33,869 nt of DNA from the NCBI GenBank assembly GCA_937924895.1, contig CALEYP010000022.1:1-33869 (forward strand), given 5' to 3'. A program made the position numbers and the translations under genes. Origin of the DNA: an uncultured Alphaproteobacteria bacterium. GTDB taxonomy: Bacteria > Pseudomonadota > Alphaproteobacteria > Puniceispirillales > Puniceispirillaceae. Positions 1 through 7,223 of this stretch are shown here, piece after piece. The notes below the pieces were generated by a model, which worked only from the letters and a program-made list of their open reading frames with translations, had not been told where the DNA came from and searched no databases. How positions within the stretch are numbered: position 1 is the stretch's first letter; each line of letters begins with the position of its first letter.

Positions 1-1
1 G

Positions 2-67
2 CATGATGTTCCAAAGGCCGTCGATAATGATATTATGGATATTATCAAGAATGATAGACAAAAATAG
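2..67 (+). CDS. 3' end of an unidentified CDS (partial)
   Basis: An open frame enters from the left edge and stops at TAG 65-67, giving 21 residues that end in IIKNDRQK. The residues are charged and protein-like, but the fragment is too short to assign to a family or to be sure it is coding. The following 68-290 gap has no convincing terminator, promoter or RNA that I can recognise. Confidence 0.3.
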   Translation, partial: HDVPKAVDNDIMDIIKNDRQK

Positions 68-290
68 CCTCAATCTCATGTTTTGACAGGAAGTGGGTTC
101 ATCTGCCGATAGATTGCGGCTGAAATAGAGTTTATTGTGCCCATAATGAGGTCTTGCAAACAGCTTAAGGTCGGGATGTAGTAGCTTTGCTGCCTATTTC
201 TAAATAAATACCCCTTGATGATAGACGGGGACCTCAGTTTCAGCTAGCAATGGCCTAAGCGATAAGACCATATATGATTGGGGGCCACCC

Positions 291-644
291 ATGCGCAAAA
301 TGTTAGCCGCTGACGCTATCCACACCGCCATCAGAGACCAGGTCTCACAATTTCATCAGGATATTGTGACAGAGGTTGCAGAGGTCGTCGCGCGCGAGTC
401 TATTGTCGTCGTCGGTATGCGTTATAATGGCTCTGTGCGCAAAGCCCGCCAGAATTTGACCAAAGCAGGGCTGTCATTCACCTATCTTGAATATGGCAGC
501 TACACCAGTGCATGGCGGCAGAGATTAGCCCTCAAAATGTGGACAGGGTTCCCAACATTTCCCATGATTTTCATTAATCAAAAGCTGATTGGGGGCAATT
601 CAGACCTCAAGGCCCTATTGGCAGCAGGGGATATCTCTGCGTAA
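291..644 (+). CDS. Cysteine-free glutaredoxin-like protein
   Basis: This 117-aa protein has a thioredoxin/glutaredoxin fold in its C-terminal two thirds. A beta strand IVVVGM is followed by RYNGSVRKAR where a glutaredoxin has its CPYC or CGFS site. Next come the cis-proline region (GFPTFPMIFI) and the GG..DL helix start (LIGGNSDLKAL) typical of glutaredoxins. There is no Cys anywhere in the protein, so it cannot do thiol-disulphide exchange or use its own thiol to bind an Fe-S cluster. I recall a family of glutaredoxin-annotated proteins in which the active site reads GM..NP...KAR, and this looks like a member with NG instead of NP. The function is unknown; a structural or binding role is inferred. 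A G-rich ribosome site lies before ATG 291. The gene stands alone. Confidence 0.75.
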   Translation: MRKMLAADAIHTAIRDQVSQFHQDIVTEVAEVVARESIVVVGMRYNGSVRKARQNLTKAGLSFTYLEYGSYTSAWRQRLALKMWTGFPTFPMIFINQKLIGGNSDLKALLAAGDISA

Positions 645-666
645 GGGGAGCTGTTGCGGATAGGCG

Positions 667-843
667 TTAGCTTGTTTCGTCATCTTTGCGAAAGAACGGG
701 ATGAGGAACACGAGGCAAGCAACCAGAAAAAAGACGCTGCCAAACATACCCCAAAAACTGCCGATGCTGGCAATACAGAAGCCAATAGCAGAGATGATAA
801 ATAACACCCACCCAATTAGGTTAATTGTCCGATTGCTTATCAT
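667..843 (-). CDS. Small two-helix membrane protein (58 aa)
   Basis: Reading leftward from ATG at 843 to TAA at 667-669 gives a 58-residue protein. It starts MISNRTINLIGW, has two hydrophobic helices (roughly residues 8-29 and 33-51, the second containing FFLVACLVFLIPFF) and a charged tail RKDDETS. A ribosome site AGAGG sits about 8 nt upstream of the ATG. The N-terminal NLIGW and the PFF-Arg end resemble small conserved membrane proteins of marine alphaproteobacteria, often misnamed in databases; this is from memory. Function is unknown. The overlapping open frames in this stretch (615-815 minus, 686-874 plus) have unnatural compositions and are rejected in its favour. Confidence 0.7.
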   Translation of the reverse strand: MISNRTINLIGWVLFIISAIGFCIASIGSFWGMFGSVFFLVACLVFLIPFFRKDDETS

Positions 844-914
844 GATTTCGCCTCTCGCAAATTGTGCTGTCTAGTGCTTCGCACAGGTTTAAGTGAGGTG
901 CAACGAGAAAAATC

Positions 915-943
915 TTGAGCAAAAATTAACATTAAATTAGATT
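915..943 (+). promoter_or_regulatory. Possible promoter for the 979 gene
   Basis: TTGAGC (915-920) and TAGATT (938-943) are separated by 17 nt in an AT-rich stretch upstream of the ATG at 979. Each hexamer matches the sigma70 consensus in only about four of six positions, so this is a weak candidate. Confidence 0.25.
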
Positions 944-978
944 TTTACATTAAGAATGTGTGAGAGTGGACGTCTTGT

Positions 979-1245
979 ATGTATGACTTATTCCGTGCCT
1001 ATGTAACGCTTTTCCGCCGTATCAGCGTGTTTTTACTCTATATGATCGCTGTTATTTTGCATGTCGCGAGCTACCAGCTCTTTAGCCATGGCAATTATTA
1101 TGAATTCGCCATTTTTGGTATTGGCGTACCCATGGCTGCGATCATATTGCATATTATCCTCAATAAGTTACTGCTGCGCTTTGAGCTTCGTGAAGGCAAG
1201 AAATATGAGGGCATCCGGTTGCGCCAACCAGGGCGATTTCTATAA
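979..1245 (+). CDS. Small hypothetical membrane protein (88 aa)
   Basis: The 88-aa protein has two predicted membrane segments, about residues 14-34 (VFLLYMIAVILHV) and 43-63 (IFGIGVPMAAIILHIIL). A basic tail ends RLRQPGRFL. No family is recognised. The overlapping frame 1061-1294 has atypical composition and is treated as a shadow. The ribosome site is weak, which is the main doubt about this call. It lies between two other small envelope genes, so an envelope role is possible but unsupported. Confidence 0.55.
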   Translation: MYDLFRAYVTLFRRISVFLLYMIAVILHVASYQLFSHGNYYEFAIFGIGVPMAAIILHIILNKLLLRFELREGKKYEGIRLRQPGRFL

Positions 1246-1322
1246 TCGGCACAGGGATGATGTTGAAGTTCTATCAAAACTAAATTACATCTAATTCATA
1301 CAGAATTATTGGGAGAGTTCTT

Positions 1323-1973
1323 ATGTTCCGTGATATTACATTGTCGCTCGCAACCCTAGGTATCATCTATTCTGCACCAGCTGTGGCCTTGACCTTGAAA
1401 TCAGGCGAGGTGATAGGGCAAGATGGTAATATCTACACGGGCGCGTCTCCGGAAAATGCTGCTAACCTGAAAGGGTCAGGCGTTGTGGGACGGAACCTAT
1501 TCATTGAGGTGAATGGCAAAGTGACATTTGTGCCACTTACCGATTTGGCTGGAAAATCAAAAGAGACGGTCAAGGAAATCATCATTTCTGCTATTATGAC
1601 GGGCGGTGAGACTATCAATTTGGCTGATGCGGAAGATGTTGAGCAACTTGATACGCAAGCTCAAACGCTAATTGAGAATGCCGAATTTGCCTCTGCTGCA
1701 GCAGATTTTGATGCCGCTGTCGCCGCGGCTGAAGCGGCTGGCGAAGAGGTGTCTCTCGATGATATTCAAGCTGCGGTAGATGCTGGTATCTTGGAGGTTG
1801 AGGGCGGTATTGACGCTCTCATTGAATCGGCAGCCATCAATGAAGCCGTAGAGCAGGCCTCATCGGAGCTAGATGCGGCTGTGGCTGCTTATGAGGCAGG
1901 GGTCGCAGATGGGTCTATTGACCCTGCCACCACCGCCCATCCTGCCGCTGGTGTTGATTTATCCGCTTATTAG
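1323..1973 (+). CDS. Secreted acidic alanine-rich protein of unknown function
   Basis: The 216-aa product begins with a likely Sec signal peptide (hydrophobic TLSLATLGIIYSAPAVA, cleavage near residue 22). A short compact N-terminal part follows (residues about 24-90, containing LKSGEVIGQDGNIYTG). The long C-terminal half is rich in Ala, Asp and Glu (for example AAVAAAEAAGEEVSLDDIQ) and is probably helical. It has no Cys and a strongly acidic charge, consistent with a periplasmic or surface protein. A GGGAG ribosome site lies just upstream of ATG 1323. I do not recognise the family. The exported FecR-like protein nearby could point to a shared envelope function, but that is inference. Confidence 0.65.
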   Translation: MFRDITLSLATLGIIYSAPAVALTLKSGEVIGQDGNIYTGASPENAANLKGSGVVGRNLFIEVNGKVTFVPLTDLAGKSKETVKEIIISAIMTGGETINLADAEDVEQLDTQAQTLIENAEFASAAADFDAAVAAAEAAGEEVSLDDIQAAVDAGILEVEGGIDALIESAAINEAVEQASSELDAAVAAYEAGVADGSIDPATTAHPAAGVDLSAY

Positions 1974-2010
1974 AGGGGCTATGAGTGCCGATGATACAGA
2001 ATGACAAACT

Positions 2011-2409
2011 ATGATTGCTGACTCTGTCTTTGCCCTTTTTCCAGCGGTACCGCTTGCTATTGCAGCCCTTAATTTTCGCTATGTTAGCATTGCTGGATTG
2101 ATGCGCGACCTCTCAGCTCAGATGGAGAAGGGCGGGTCTGTCTTTTGGGCGAAGGATATCATTACTGATGAAATATTAATTCTGAAGCGTCGCATTTTTC
2201 TAGTGAAGGCAGCGCTCTTCTTTGCGGGTCTTGCCTTTATCTCAAATCTATTAGCGCTCTATGCTGTGAGTATGTCTGACCAACAATATGCGCATGTTGG
2301 CCTGACAGCAGCGATTGCTATGCTGGTTTTTGCTATGATTTGTTTTTGTGCAGAGACGATTTTATCCACAAAAGCACTGAATTTACATATCTCTAAATTG
2401 AAACCCTAA
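2011..2409 (+). CDS. DUF2721-like membrane protein
   Basis: The 132-aa protein has an N-terminal hydrophobic segment (VFALFPAVPLAIAALNFRY), a central amphipathic stretch ending in ILKRRIFLVKAALFF, and two further membrane helices (about residues 68-92 and 96-120). This layout, with a basic KRR patch just before helix two, resembles the DUF2721 family, whose function is unknown. The assignment is by remembered pattern and is tentative. The stop codon overlaps the stop of the convergent gene on the other strand through the shared CTAA at 2406-2409, so no terminator fits between them. Confidence 0.6.
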   Translation: MIADSVFALFPAVPLAIAALNFRYVSIAGLMRDLSAQMEKGGSVFWAKDIITDEILILKRRIFLVKAALFFAGLAFISNLLALYAVSMSDQQYAHVGLTAAIAMLVFAMICFCAETILSTKALNLHISKLKP

Positions 2410-3056
2410 AGAGGAAGCTTGTGGGGTGCCAAAAATTTCATAATATCATTAGGCAGTTGCCAATGGGGGCGCCGTTCTAGTTGGCTTTCAAGCATCACAA
2501 GTTCATCATCAAAATGCTGATAGGGTCTGCCAAAGGGTGATTTGCCAAATTGGCCGCCATCACTGATAGTCACCGCATTGTGATAGTTGGTCATAAGGGT
2601 TTTTGTGTTGTTGTTTATCTTTGTTGCAATGTCAATCTCACCATAACAGCAACATAAATAGTCGAACTCATGATCATCGCTTACTGACGAGAAAAAACCT
2701 GTGCCGCGAATAGAACCTGTCGCATTGGGCAGGAGAAGGTCGCTTTGACGATTTTCACGCGGCTCAAAGACAGCTAATACTTGGCCTGATATGAGGGCTA
2801 ATGATTTTGTTAGCCCGCCATCTTCAATGGTAATCTCTGCTTCAAATGCCTCATCTACCAAAAAGGCATCTTTACCAGTTGTAAAGACTGTTTGGTCCTT
2901 TTGGGCTGATATCCGCAAGGATTGCTTGGCCTTAAAGGCCTCAATATCCAAAGCCCCATGCAATGTGGCAAGAGGTGTTTTTTCACTTAATACCTGATGA
3001 GGTAAGAGGCACGCCGCACCACAAAGGGCGGTAAAATGACGTCGAGATAAACACAT
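2406..3056 (-). CDS. Exported FecR-like domain protein
   Basis: The 216-aa product has an N-terminal signal with a twin-arginine-like start (SRRHFTALCGAACLLP), suggesting Tat or Sec export. The body contains TGKDAFLVDEAFEA, then SIRGTGFF followed by DYLCCCYGEIDI. A G-x-RGTGF motif followed by a YxCxCYG-type stretch is how FecR-fold proteins of alphaproteobacteria look, from memory. Here three Cys are adjacent. It is not next to a sigma factor or TonB receptor, so the classic FecR signalling role is not supported. A strong AAGGAGG ribosome site sits 5-6 nt before the ATG at 3056. Confidence 0.6.
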   Translation of the reverse strand: MCLSRRHFTALCGAACLLPHQVLSEKTPLATLHGALDIEAFKAKQSLRISAQKDQTVFTTGKDAFLVDEAFEAEITIEDGGLTKSLALISGQVLAVFEPRENRQSDLLLPNATGSIRGTGFFSSVSDDHEFDYLCCCYGEIDIATKINNNTKTLMTNYHNAVTISDGGQFGKSPFGRPYQHFDDELVMLESQLERRPHWQLPNDIMKFLAPHKLPL

Positions 3057-3111
3057 AAGATCCTCCTTAAGGGTAAGAGAGAGGCTATCCTTTTGTCGTC
3101 AGACTGTCACT

Positions 3112-3654
3112 TTAATTAATTAACGCGTCGGTAATTTTTGGAATCGCATTCCTAGGATGTGTGCAGCTTAATCCCATATGGTGGAGGATGTGCCGGCTCT
3201 GCATATGCTGGTTAGCAGTATAATAGCCAATCCAGCGATTATCTGGCTGCTTCTCCAAAAGAAGCTGACGCCCTTGCGATGCGAGGGTGATGGCATTAGT
3301 GGCGAAAGAGGCGGCAATTTCACCTGTTTGATTGCGCGCCTGCCATCCCTGTTTTGTGGTTTCTATTGCATTTGGGCGATAGGTGGCATCGAAATAGATA
3401 TCAAAGCGGCTTAGTTCCACTTTGAAGCGAAAGGGGTGTGTTGCGTTTGCCCGGGCAATCTCATACCGCAGGCGTAATTTACTATCTGTAGGGTCACCTT
3501 GCGGGCGTCCATCTGATTGCGTGACGCCCTCGTTATTTATGGTTAGGTAGCTTTGAGCCTTGATGCGGCAATCCATGCCGCCCCTTATTGTCTCAGCTTG
3601 CGCAGCTGACAGAACACCAAAGACGCCGACGGATAAAATCAGAAAACGTATCAT
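3112..3654 (-). CDS. Exported protein of unknown function (180 aa)
   Basis: A clear Sec signal peptide (MIRFLILSVGVFGVLSAAQA, cleavage near residue 20) is followed by a soluble domain of about 160 residues. The mature part has two Cys, one near its start (GGMDCRIKA) and one near the end (GLSCTHP), which could form a disulphide in the periplasm. Several regularly spaced Tyr/Phe strands (RLRYEIARA, FRFKVELSRFDIYFDATY) suggest a beta-rich fold. The family is not recognised. An AAAGG ribosome site precedes ATG 3654. It lies 55 nt upstream of the FecR-like gene on the same strand, so the two may be co-transcribed. Confidence 0.6.
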   Translation of the reverse strand: MIRFLILSVGVFGVLSAAQAETIRGGMDCRIKAQSYLTINNEGVTQSDGRPQGDPTDSKLRLRYEIARANATHPFRFKVELSRFDIYFDATYRPNAIETTKQGWQARNQTGEIAASFATNAITLASQGRQLLLEKQPDNRWIGYYTANQHMQSRHILHHMGLSCTHPRNAIPKITDALIN

Positions 3655-3698
3655 TATTATTACCTTTCACCCTATATACGATGAAAGATGTGAGCGGT

Positions 3699-4298
3699 TT
3701 AGGTGCTGAAGATAACAGGGATTAAGGCGATAACAAGAATGGCTGCCATGCTGTAATTAAAGCGTTTACGCACCTGATCATTTCGCAAATAACGACCAAT
3801 TATCTTGCCTAAACCAGCCCAAGCAACTGTGCTAAGAAAGGTCGCAATTCCAAAAATGATGATGATGATAGTCAGGTCACGAAAAAGTGTATCTCCTGCG
3901 CCGATATAGGCGGTGATGGCACTCAAAACAACAGAAGTGCCTTTGGGATTGACCCATTGAAAGAGAAACGCAGCGGTGAAACTCATGGGCTTGGCACTAC
4001 TGGCTTCTGTGATGGGGCCTGCCCCAGCGATTTTCCATGCGACATAAAATAAAAAGCCAAGCGCCGCGATACGCATAACATGATAGATTTCAGGAAACGC
4101 AATGAACAGACTGGTTAGTCCAAGGCCGCCCGCCAGAACGAGCGCTAAAAATCCAATGGTAATGCCCCACATATGAGGCAGCGTTTGACGAATGCCGTAA
4201 TTTGCACCAGAGGCCGCTAGCATGAGGTTGTTGGGGCCTGGAGTGAAAGCAGCAATAAATGCAAAAAGCGTAAAAGAGATGATCGCCGCAAAATCCAT
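3699..4298 (-). CDS. LysE/RhtB family amino-acid exporter
   Basis: The 199-aa length and architecture match the LysE/RhtB translocator family, inner-membrane exporters of amino acids or related small metabolites. The N-terminal signature FTPGPNNLMLAASGANYG is diagnostic of the family. About six hydrophobic segments follow, with the mid-protein FQWVNPKG motif also conserved. The substrate cannot be read from the sequence. It lies on the same strand as its neighbours but without tight coupling. The start at 4298 places the first membrane segment at the N terminus, as is usual. Confidence 0.85.
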   Translation of the reverse strand: MDFAAIISFTLFAFIAAFTPGPNNLMLAASGANYGIRQTLPHMWGITIGFLALVLAGGLGLTSLFIAFPEIYHVMRIAALGFLFYVAWKIAGAGPITEASSAKPMSFTAAFLFQWVNPKGTSVVLSAITAYIGAGDTLFRDLTIIIIIFGIATFLSTVAWAGLGKIIGRYLRNDQVRKRFNYSMAAILVIALIPVIFST

Positions 4299-4333
4299 AA
4301 AGCTGCGCTTTCTAAATTGATATGAAGGCGATG

Positions 4334-4591
4334 TTATTCGCCGTCAGTAACAGATTTAATAGTCTCACCAGTGGCATCAATCATCTCTTTGCCTTTATTG
4401 AGGAGGACTTTGCCTGTATCTGCTGTATCTGTGAATAATTGGCCAAAGAAATCTTTGCCAGCCCCGATGACCTTTACCGCCGATGAATTATCAGGCACGA
4501 GGCTTGCCCAAAATCCTTTTTTCTCTTCCTGTGCGATAGCTGCTGTGGGTAAAGCCAGACAAATAATAGCGGCCATTACAAATTGTTTCAC
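4334..4591 (-). CDS. Small exported protein (85 aa), GTG start
   Basis: The longest frame begins at ATG 4618, but a GTG at 4591 is a better start. It is preceded at about 9 nt by GGAGGGG, and it puts a normal signal peptide at the N terminus (KQFVMAAIICLALPTAAIA, cleaved before QEEKK). The mature protein is about 65 aa, with one segment containing GKDFFGQLFTDTADTGK and the end TIKSVTDGE. It has no Cys after processing and no recognised family. It lies between a LysE-type exporter and the SPOR-domain gene. Envelope localisation is predicted; function is unknown. Confidence 0.6.
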   Translation of the reverse strand: MKQFVMAAIICLALPTAAIAQEEKKGFWASLVPDNSSAVKVIGAGKDFFGQLFTDTADTGKVLLNKGKEMIDATGETIKSVTDGE

Positions 4592-4659
4592 GATACACCC
4601 CTCCACTATGTCGTTCATGGAACTTTATCAGAACTAAGTTATCTGTCTAGTTGCTGATG

Positions 4660-5724
4660 CTATTCAACTTTCATTTTAATTAAACAACCCAATCGTGCCT
4701 CCCATAATTCATCACAAAGGTTGGTCACAGTTTGCCGATCGATATGATTGGTTGTCAGTCGATAAAATATTTTGCCTGATGCAAATTGATGTTTGTGAAT
4801 GCTAAGCGATAAGGTTTTGAACAGGTCCGGAAAGCGCGCCAAGAGGTCTGTTTGCGCATCTTGCGCCACGTCATTACTAGAATATGACCCAAGCTGTGCA
4901 AAGAAAGGGGAGGCATCAGCTGCATCATTTCCTGAAGGCGTCGCTGTTGGTTTTACCTTTTTCTGAGGTTTGGCGGTTGGCCTAATATCAGGGCGAGGGG
5001 CTGGTGCGGCGATGGCAATATTTGTTGCGCTATCACTGACACGTTCGGCCTCATTTGAAAGCTGTGATTTGCTAGTTGCCTCAGCATTTGCCAGCGCCTG
5101 TTGGGCTTGCGCTAAATCAGTTTTTAAGCTGGCGAGCTGTTGATTTAACTCAATATTTTTACGGAGCAAAGTCTCTGTTTGCTTTGCGAGTTTATCATCT
5201 GCGGCTTGATTGGCCAGCGCTTCAGACGCAGTCGCAGCCTCTGCCCCCTCTACCAAATAAGCTAGATTGGGAAAGCGGCGTAGGATGGCTTTATCCGCTT
5301 GGATATATAAGCTGCCACAATTGGTTCGAATGAGGTTCTGTAAATCAGCTTGATAGTCCGACAGACTGGCGCCATCCTCTTTGGTTGTCAGGGTTAATAC
5401 CATCCAATCGGTGTAGCTTGTGATAAGGGCATCAATGGCCTCTCCGGTTGGTGTCTCTTGTCCATTTAGTTCAACAGCACGGCGGATGATGGCGCCAGAG
5501 AATTTGCGTCTCTCAGTCCATAATTGCCCTAGATCTTCATTTAATAGGCTCTGATGTTCCATGAGCGCGGAAAAGCTCGCACAAATGGCGCCTTGCTCCG
5601 CCATCGCACTTTGTGGGCCAAGGCTCTCAAGTGAGATCTCTGCCATAGAAGAAGAGGGGCTTAAATAGACTAAGCTGAAAAGCGATGAGATTTTGATAAA
5701 TTTAATGACCGAAGCGAAGCGCAT
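4660..5724 (-). CDS. SPOR-domain periplasmic protein
   Basis: The 354-aa product begins with a signal peptide (MRFASVIKFIKISSLFSLVY). An N-terminal helical domain follows (to about residue 165), then a coiled coil rich in Ala, Gln and Leu (about 185-225) and a Pro/Lys linker (PAPRPDIRPTAKPQKKVKP). The C-terminal domain of about 80 residues opens with FFAQLGSYSS, the usual beginning of a SPOR domain. SPOR domains bind denuded peptidoglycan glycan strands, often at division sites. The frame is open back to 5811, but that adds 29 unlikely residues inside trpE. ATG 5724 gives the signal peptide and overlaps trpE by 23 nt, so coupling to trpE is likely. Confidence 0.7.
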   Translation of the reverse strand: MRFASVIKFIKISSLFSLVYLSPSSSMAEISLESLGPQSAMAEQGAICASFSALMEHQSLLNEDLGQLWTERRKFSGAIIRRAVELNGQETPTGEAIDALITSYTDWMVLTLTTKEDGASLSDYQADLQNLIRTNCGSLYIQADKAILRRFPNLAYLVEGAEAATASEALANQAADDKLAKQTETLLRKNIELNQQLASLKTDLAQAQQALANAEATSKSQLSNEAERVSDSATNIAIAAPAPRPDIRPTAKPQKKVKPTATPSGNDAADASPFFAQLGSYSSNDVAQDAQTDLLARFPDLFKTLSLSIHKHQFASGKIFYRLTTNHIDRQTVTNLCDELWEARLGCLIKMKVE

Positions 5725-7213
5725 CGCTGGCCGCCCGTAGTAAGGCTCTTGCCTTATTCTCGCATTCTTCAAGCTCGCTTTGCTCATCACTATCATAAAC
5801 AATACCGGCACCTGCTTGAATATGCATCATATCGTCTTTAATTACGGCTGTGCGCAAAGCGATACAAGTATCAAGGTCACCGCTGACCCCAATATAGCCT
5901 AATGCCCCAGCATAGATGCCGCGTTTGTCTGGTTCAAGCTCGTCAATGATTTCCATGGCTCTGATCTTCGGTGAGCCTGATACTGTGCCAGCGGGAAAAC
6001 CAGCTAGCATTGCATCAATCGCATCAAAGCCGTCACGGATTTGGCCTCTGACTTCAGAGGCGATGTGCATCACATGGCTGTAATATTCAATGACATAGTC
6101 AGAGATCACGCGCACTGTCCCTGGTTGAGAGACGCGGCCCACATCATTGCGCCCTAAATCAAGCAACATAAGATGTTCAGCACGTTCTTTCACATCTGCT
6201 AGCAAGTCTGCCGCATTGGCAGCATCTTCTTCGGGGGTGGCGCCTCTTTTGCGTGTGCCAGCGATGGGACGCACGGTTACCTCGCCATCACGTAATCTAA
6301 CAAGGATTTCAGGGCTTGAGCCTACAACTGAGATATCATCCAATGCGAAATAAAATAAGAAGGGTGAGGGGTTCAAACGCCGCAATGAGCGATAAAGAGA
6401 CATGGCCGGCAACTGAAATGGGATTGAGAAGCGCTGAGACAGCACCACTTGGAAAATATCCCCTTTCACAATATAGGATTTCGCTTTACGCACCATGTGT
6501 CTATAAGCCTCTGGCAGGATATTGCGCTGTGGCTCGGCTTCGATATGGTCTGGTTCACCTTGTGGTGTTTCAGGGAGCGCCTTATCAAGCTGCGCTCTAG
6601 CATCTTGCAAACGGTCTTGTGCCGCATCAAAAGCAGCATCTGCTGTCATATCAGAATGTGGTCTGATTTGCGTTGCCAAGGTCACGGTATCTTTCAATCT
6701 GTCAAAAATGGCCACAACTGACGGACGCATCCACACAGAATCATAGCTCGCAAATGGTTTGTCATTTGCATCTGGGATCGCCTCTGAATGGCGGATCATA
6801 TCATAGCCAAAATAGCCAAATAACCCCGCTGCCATAGGCGGAAGCGGTGCTGTATCTGGCATTGTGCCCTCAGCTATCAAAGCACGTAATGAGCTAAGCG
6901 GATCAGTCTCATCACGCGAAAAGGCGGAGATATCCAAATCAGGTGACCGATTGATTTCTACTATCTGGCCATAAGAGCGCCAAATAACATCTGGTTTGAT
7001 AGCAATCACAGAGAAGCGGCCTCTGACCTCTCCTCCTTCAACAGATTCAAGGAGGCACGCATAGGGGTGGGAAGATGATAATTTCATCATCGCCCCTACC
7101 GCTGTCTGAGTGTCAGACACATAGGTCTTAAAGATTATCTGATTATGACCATTTTCATAATGATGCTGGCACAGCCCGCGGTCATCATGTGCAAAAGGTG
7201 TCTGTTCACCCAT
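5702..7213 (-). CDS. trpE: Anthranilate synthase component I
   Basis: This enzyme converts chorismate to anthranilate, the first committed step of tryptophan synthesis, using ammonia delivered by TrpG. The 503-aa protein contains the N-terminal LLES motif (in CLLESVEGG) that forms the tryptophan feedback site, so allosteric inhibition is expected. The chorismate-binding C-terminal domain shows RPIAGTRKRG, LLDLGRNDVGRVS, FPAGTVSGSPKIRAME and QAGAGIVYDSDE. The frame is open to 7243, but ATG 7213 follows an AAAGGCG ribosome site and lies just after the upstream stop at 7224. In many alphaproteobacteria trpE is followed by trpG-trpD-trpC. Here a SPOR-domain gene follows instead, so trpG must be elsewhere. 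Confidence 0.93.
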   Translation of the reverse strand: MGEQTPFAHDDRGLCQHHYENGHNQIIFKTYVSDTQTAVGAMMKLSSSHPYACLLESVEGGEVRGRFSVIAIKPDVIWRSYGQIVEINRSPDLDISAFSRDETDPLSSLRALIAEGTMPDTAPLPPMAAGLFGYFGYDMIRHSEAIPDANDKPFASYDSVWMRPSVVAIFDRLKDTVTLATQIRPHSDMTADAAFDAAQDRLQDARAQLDKALPETPQGEPDHIEAEPQRNILPEAYRHMVRKAKSYIVKGDIFQVVLSQRFSIPFQLPAMSLYRSLRRLNPSPFLFYFALDDISVVGSSPEILVRLRDGEVTVRPIAGTRKRGATPEEDAANAADLLADVKERAEHLMLLDLGRNDVGRVSQPGTVRVISDYVIEYYSHVMHIASEVRGQIRDGFDAIDAMLAGFPAGTVSGSPKIRAMEIIDELEPDKRGIYAGALGYIGVSGDLDTCIALRTAVIKDDMMHIQAGAGIVYDSDEQSELEECENKARALLRAASDALRFGH

Positions 7214-7223
7214 AACGTCGCCT

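Noticed and set aside
147..235. TGAGGTC (147-153) and GACCTCA (229-235) as arms of an RNA structure
   Set aside because: The seven-base arms are about 75 nt apart with no supporting inner stem. This is expected by chance in a gap of this size.
217..235. CCCC/GGGG hairpin-like segment upstream of the glutaredoxin-like gene as a terminator
   Set aside because: Only four pairs can form and no T tract follows.
615..874. Two overlapping frames (66 aa minus, 62 aa plus) around the small membrane gene
   Set aside because: The 667-843 minus frame has a ribosome site, clean membrane helices and natural composition. The other two overlap it in different frames and look random.
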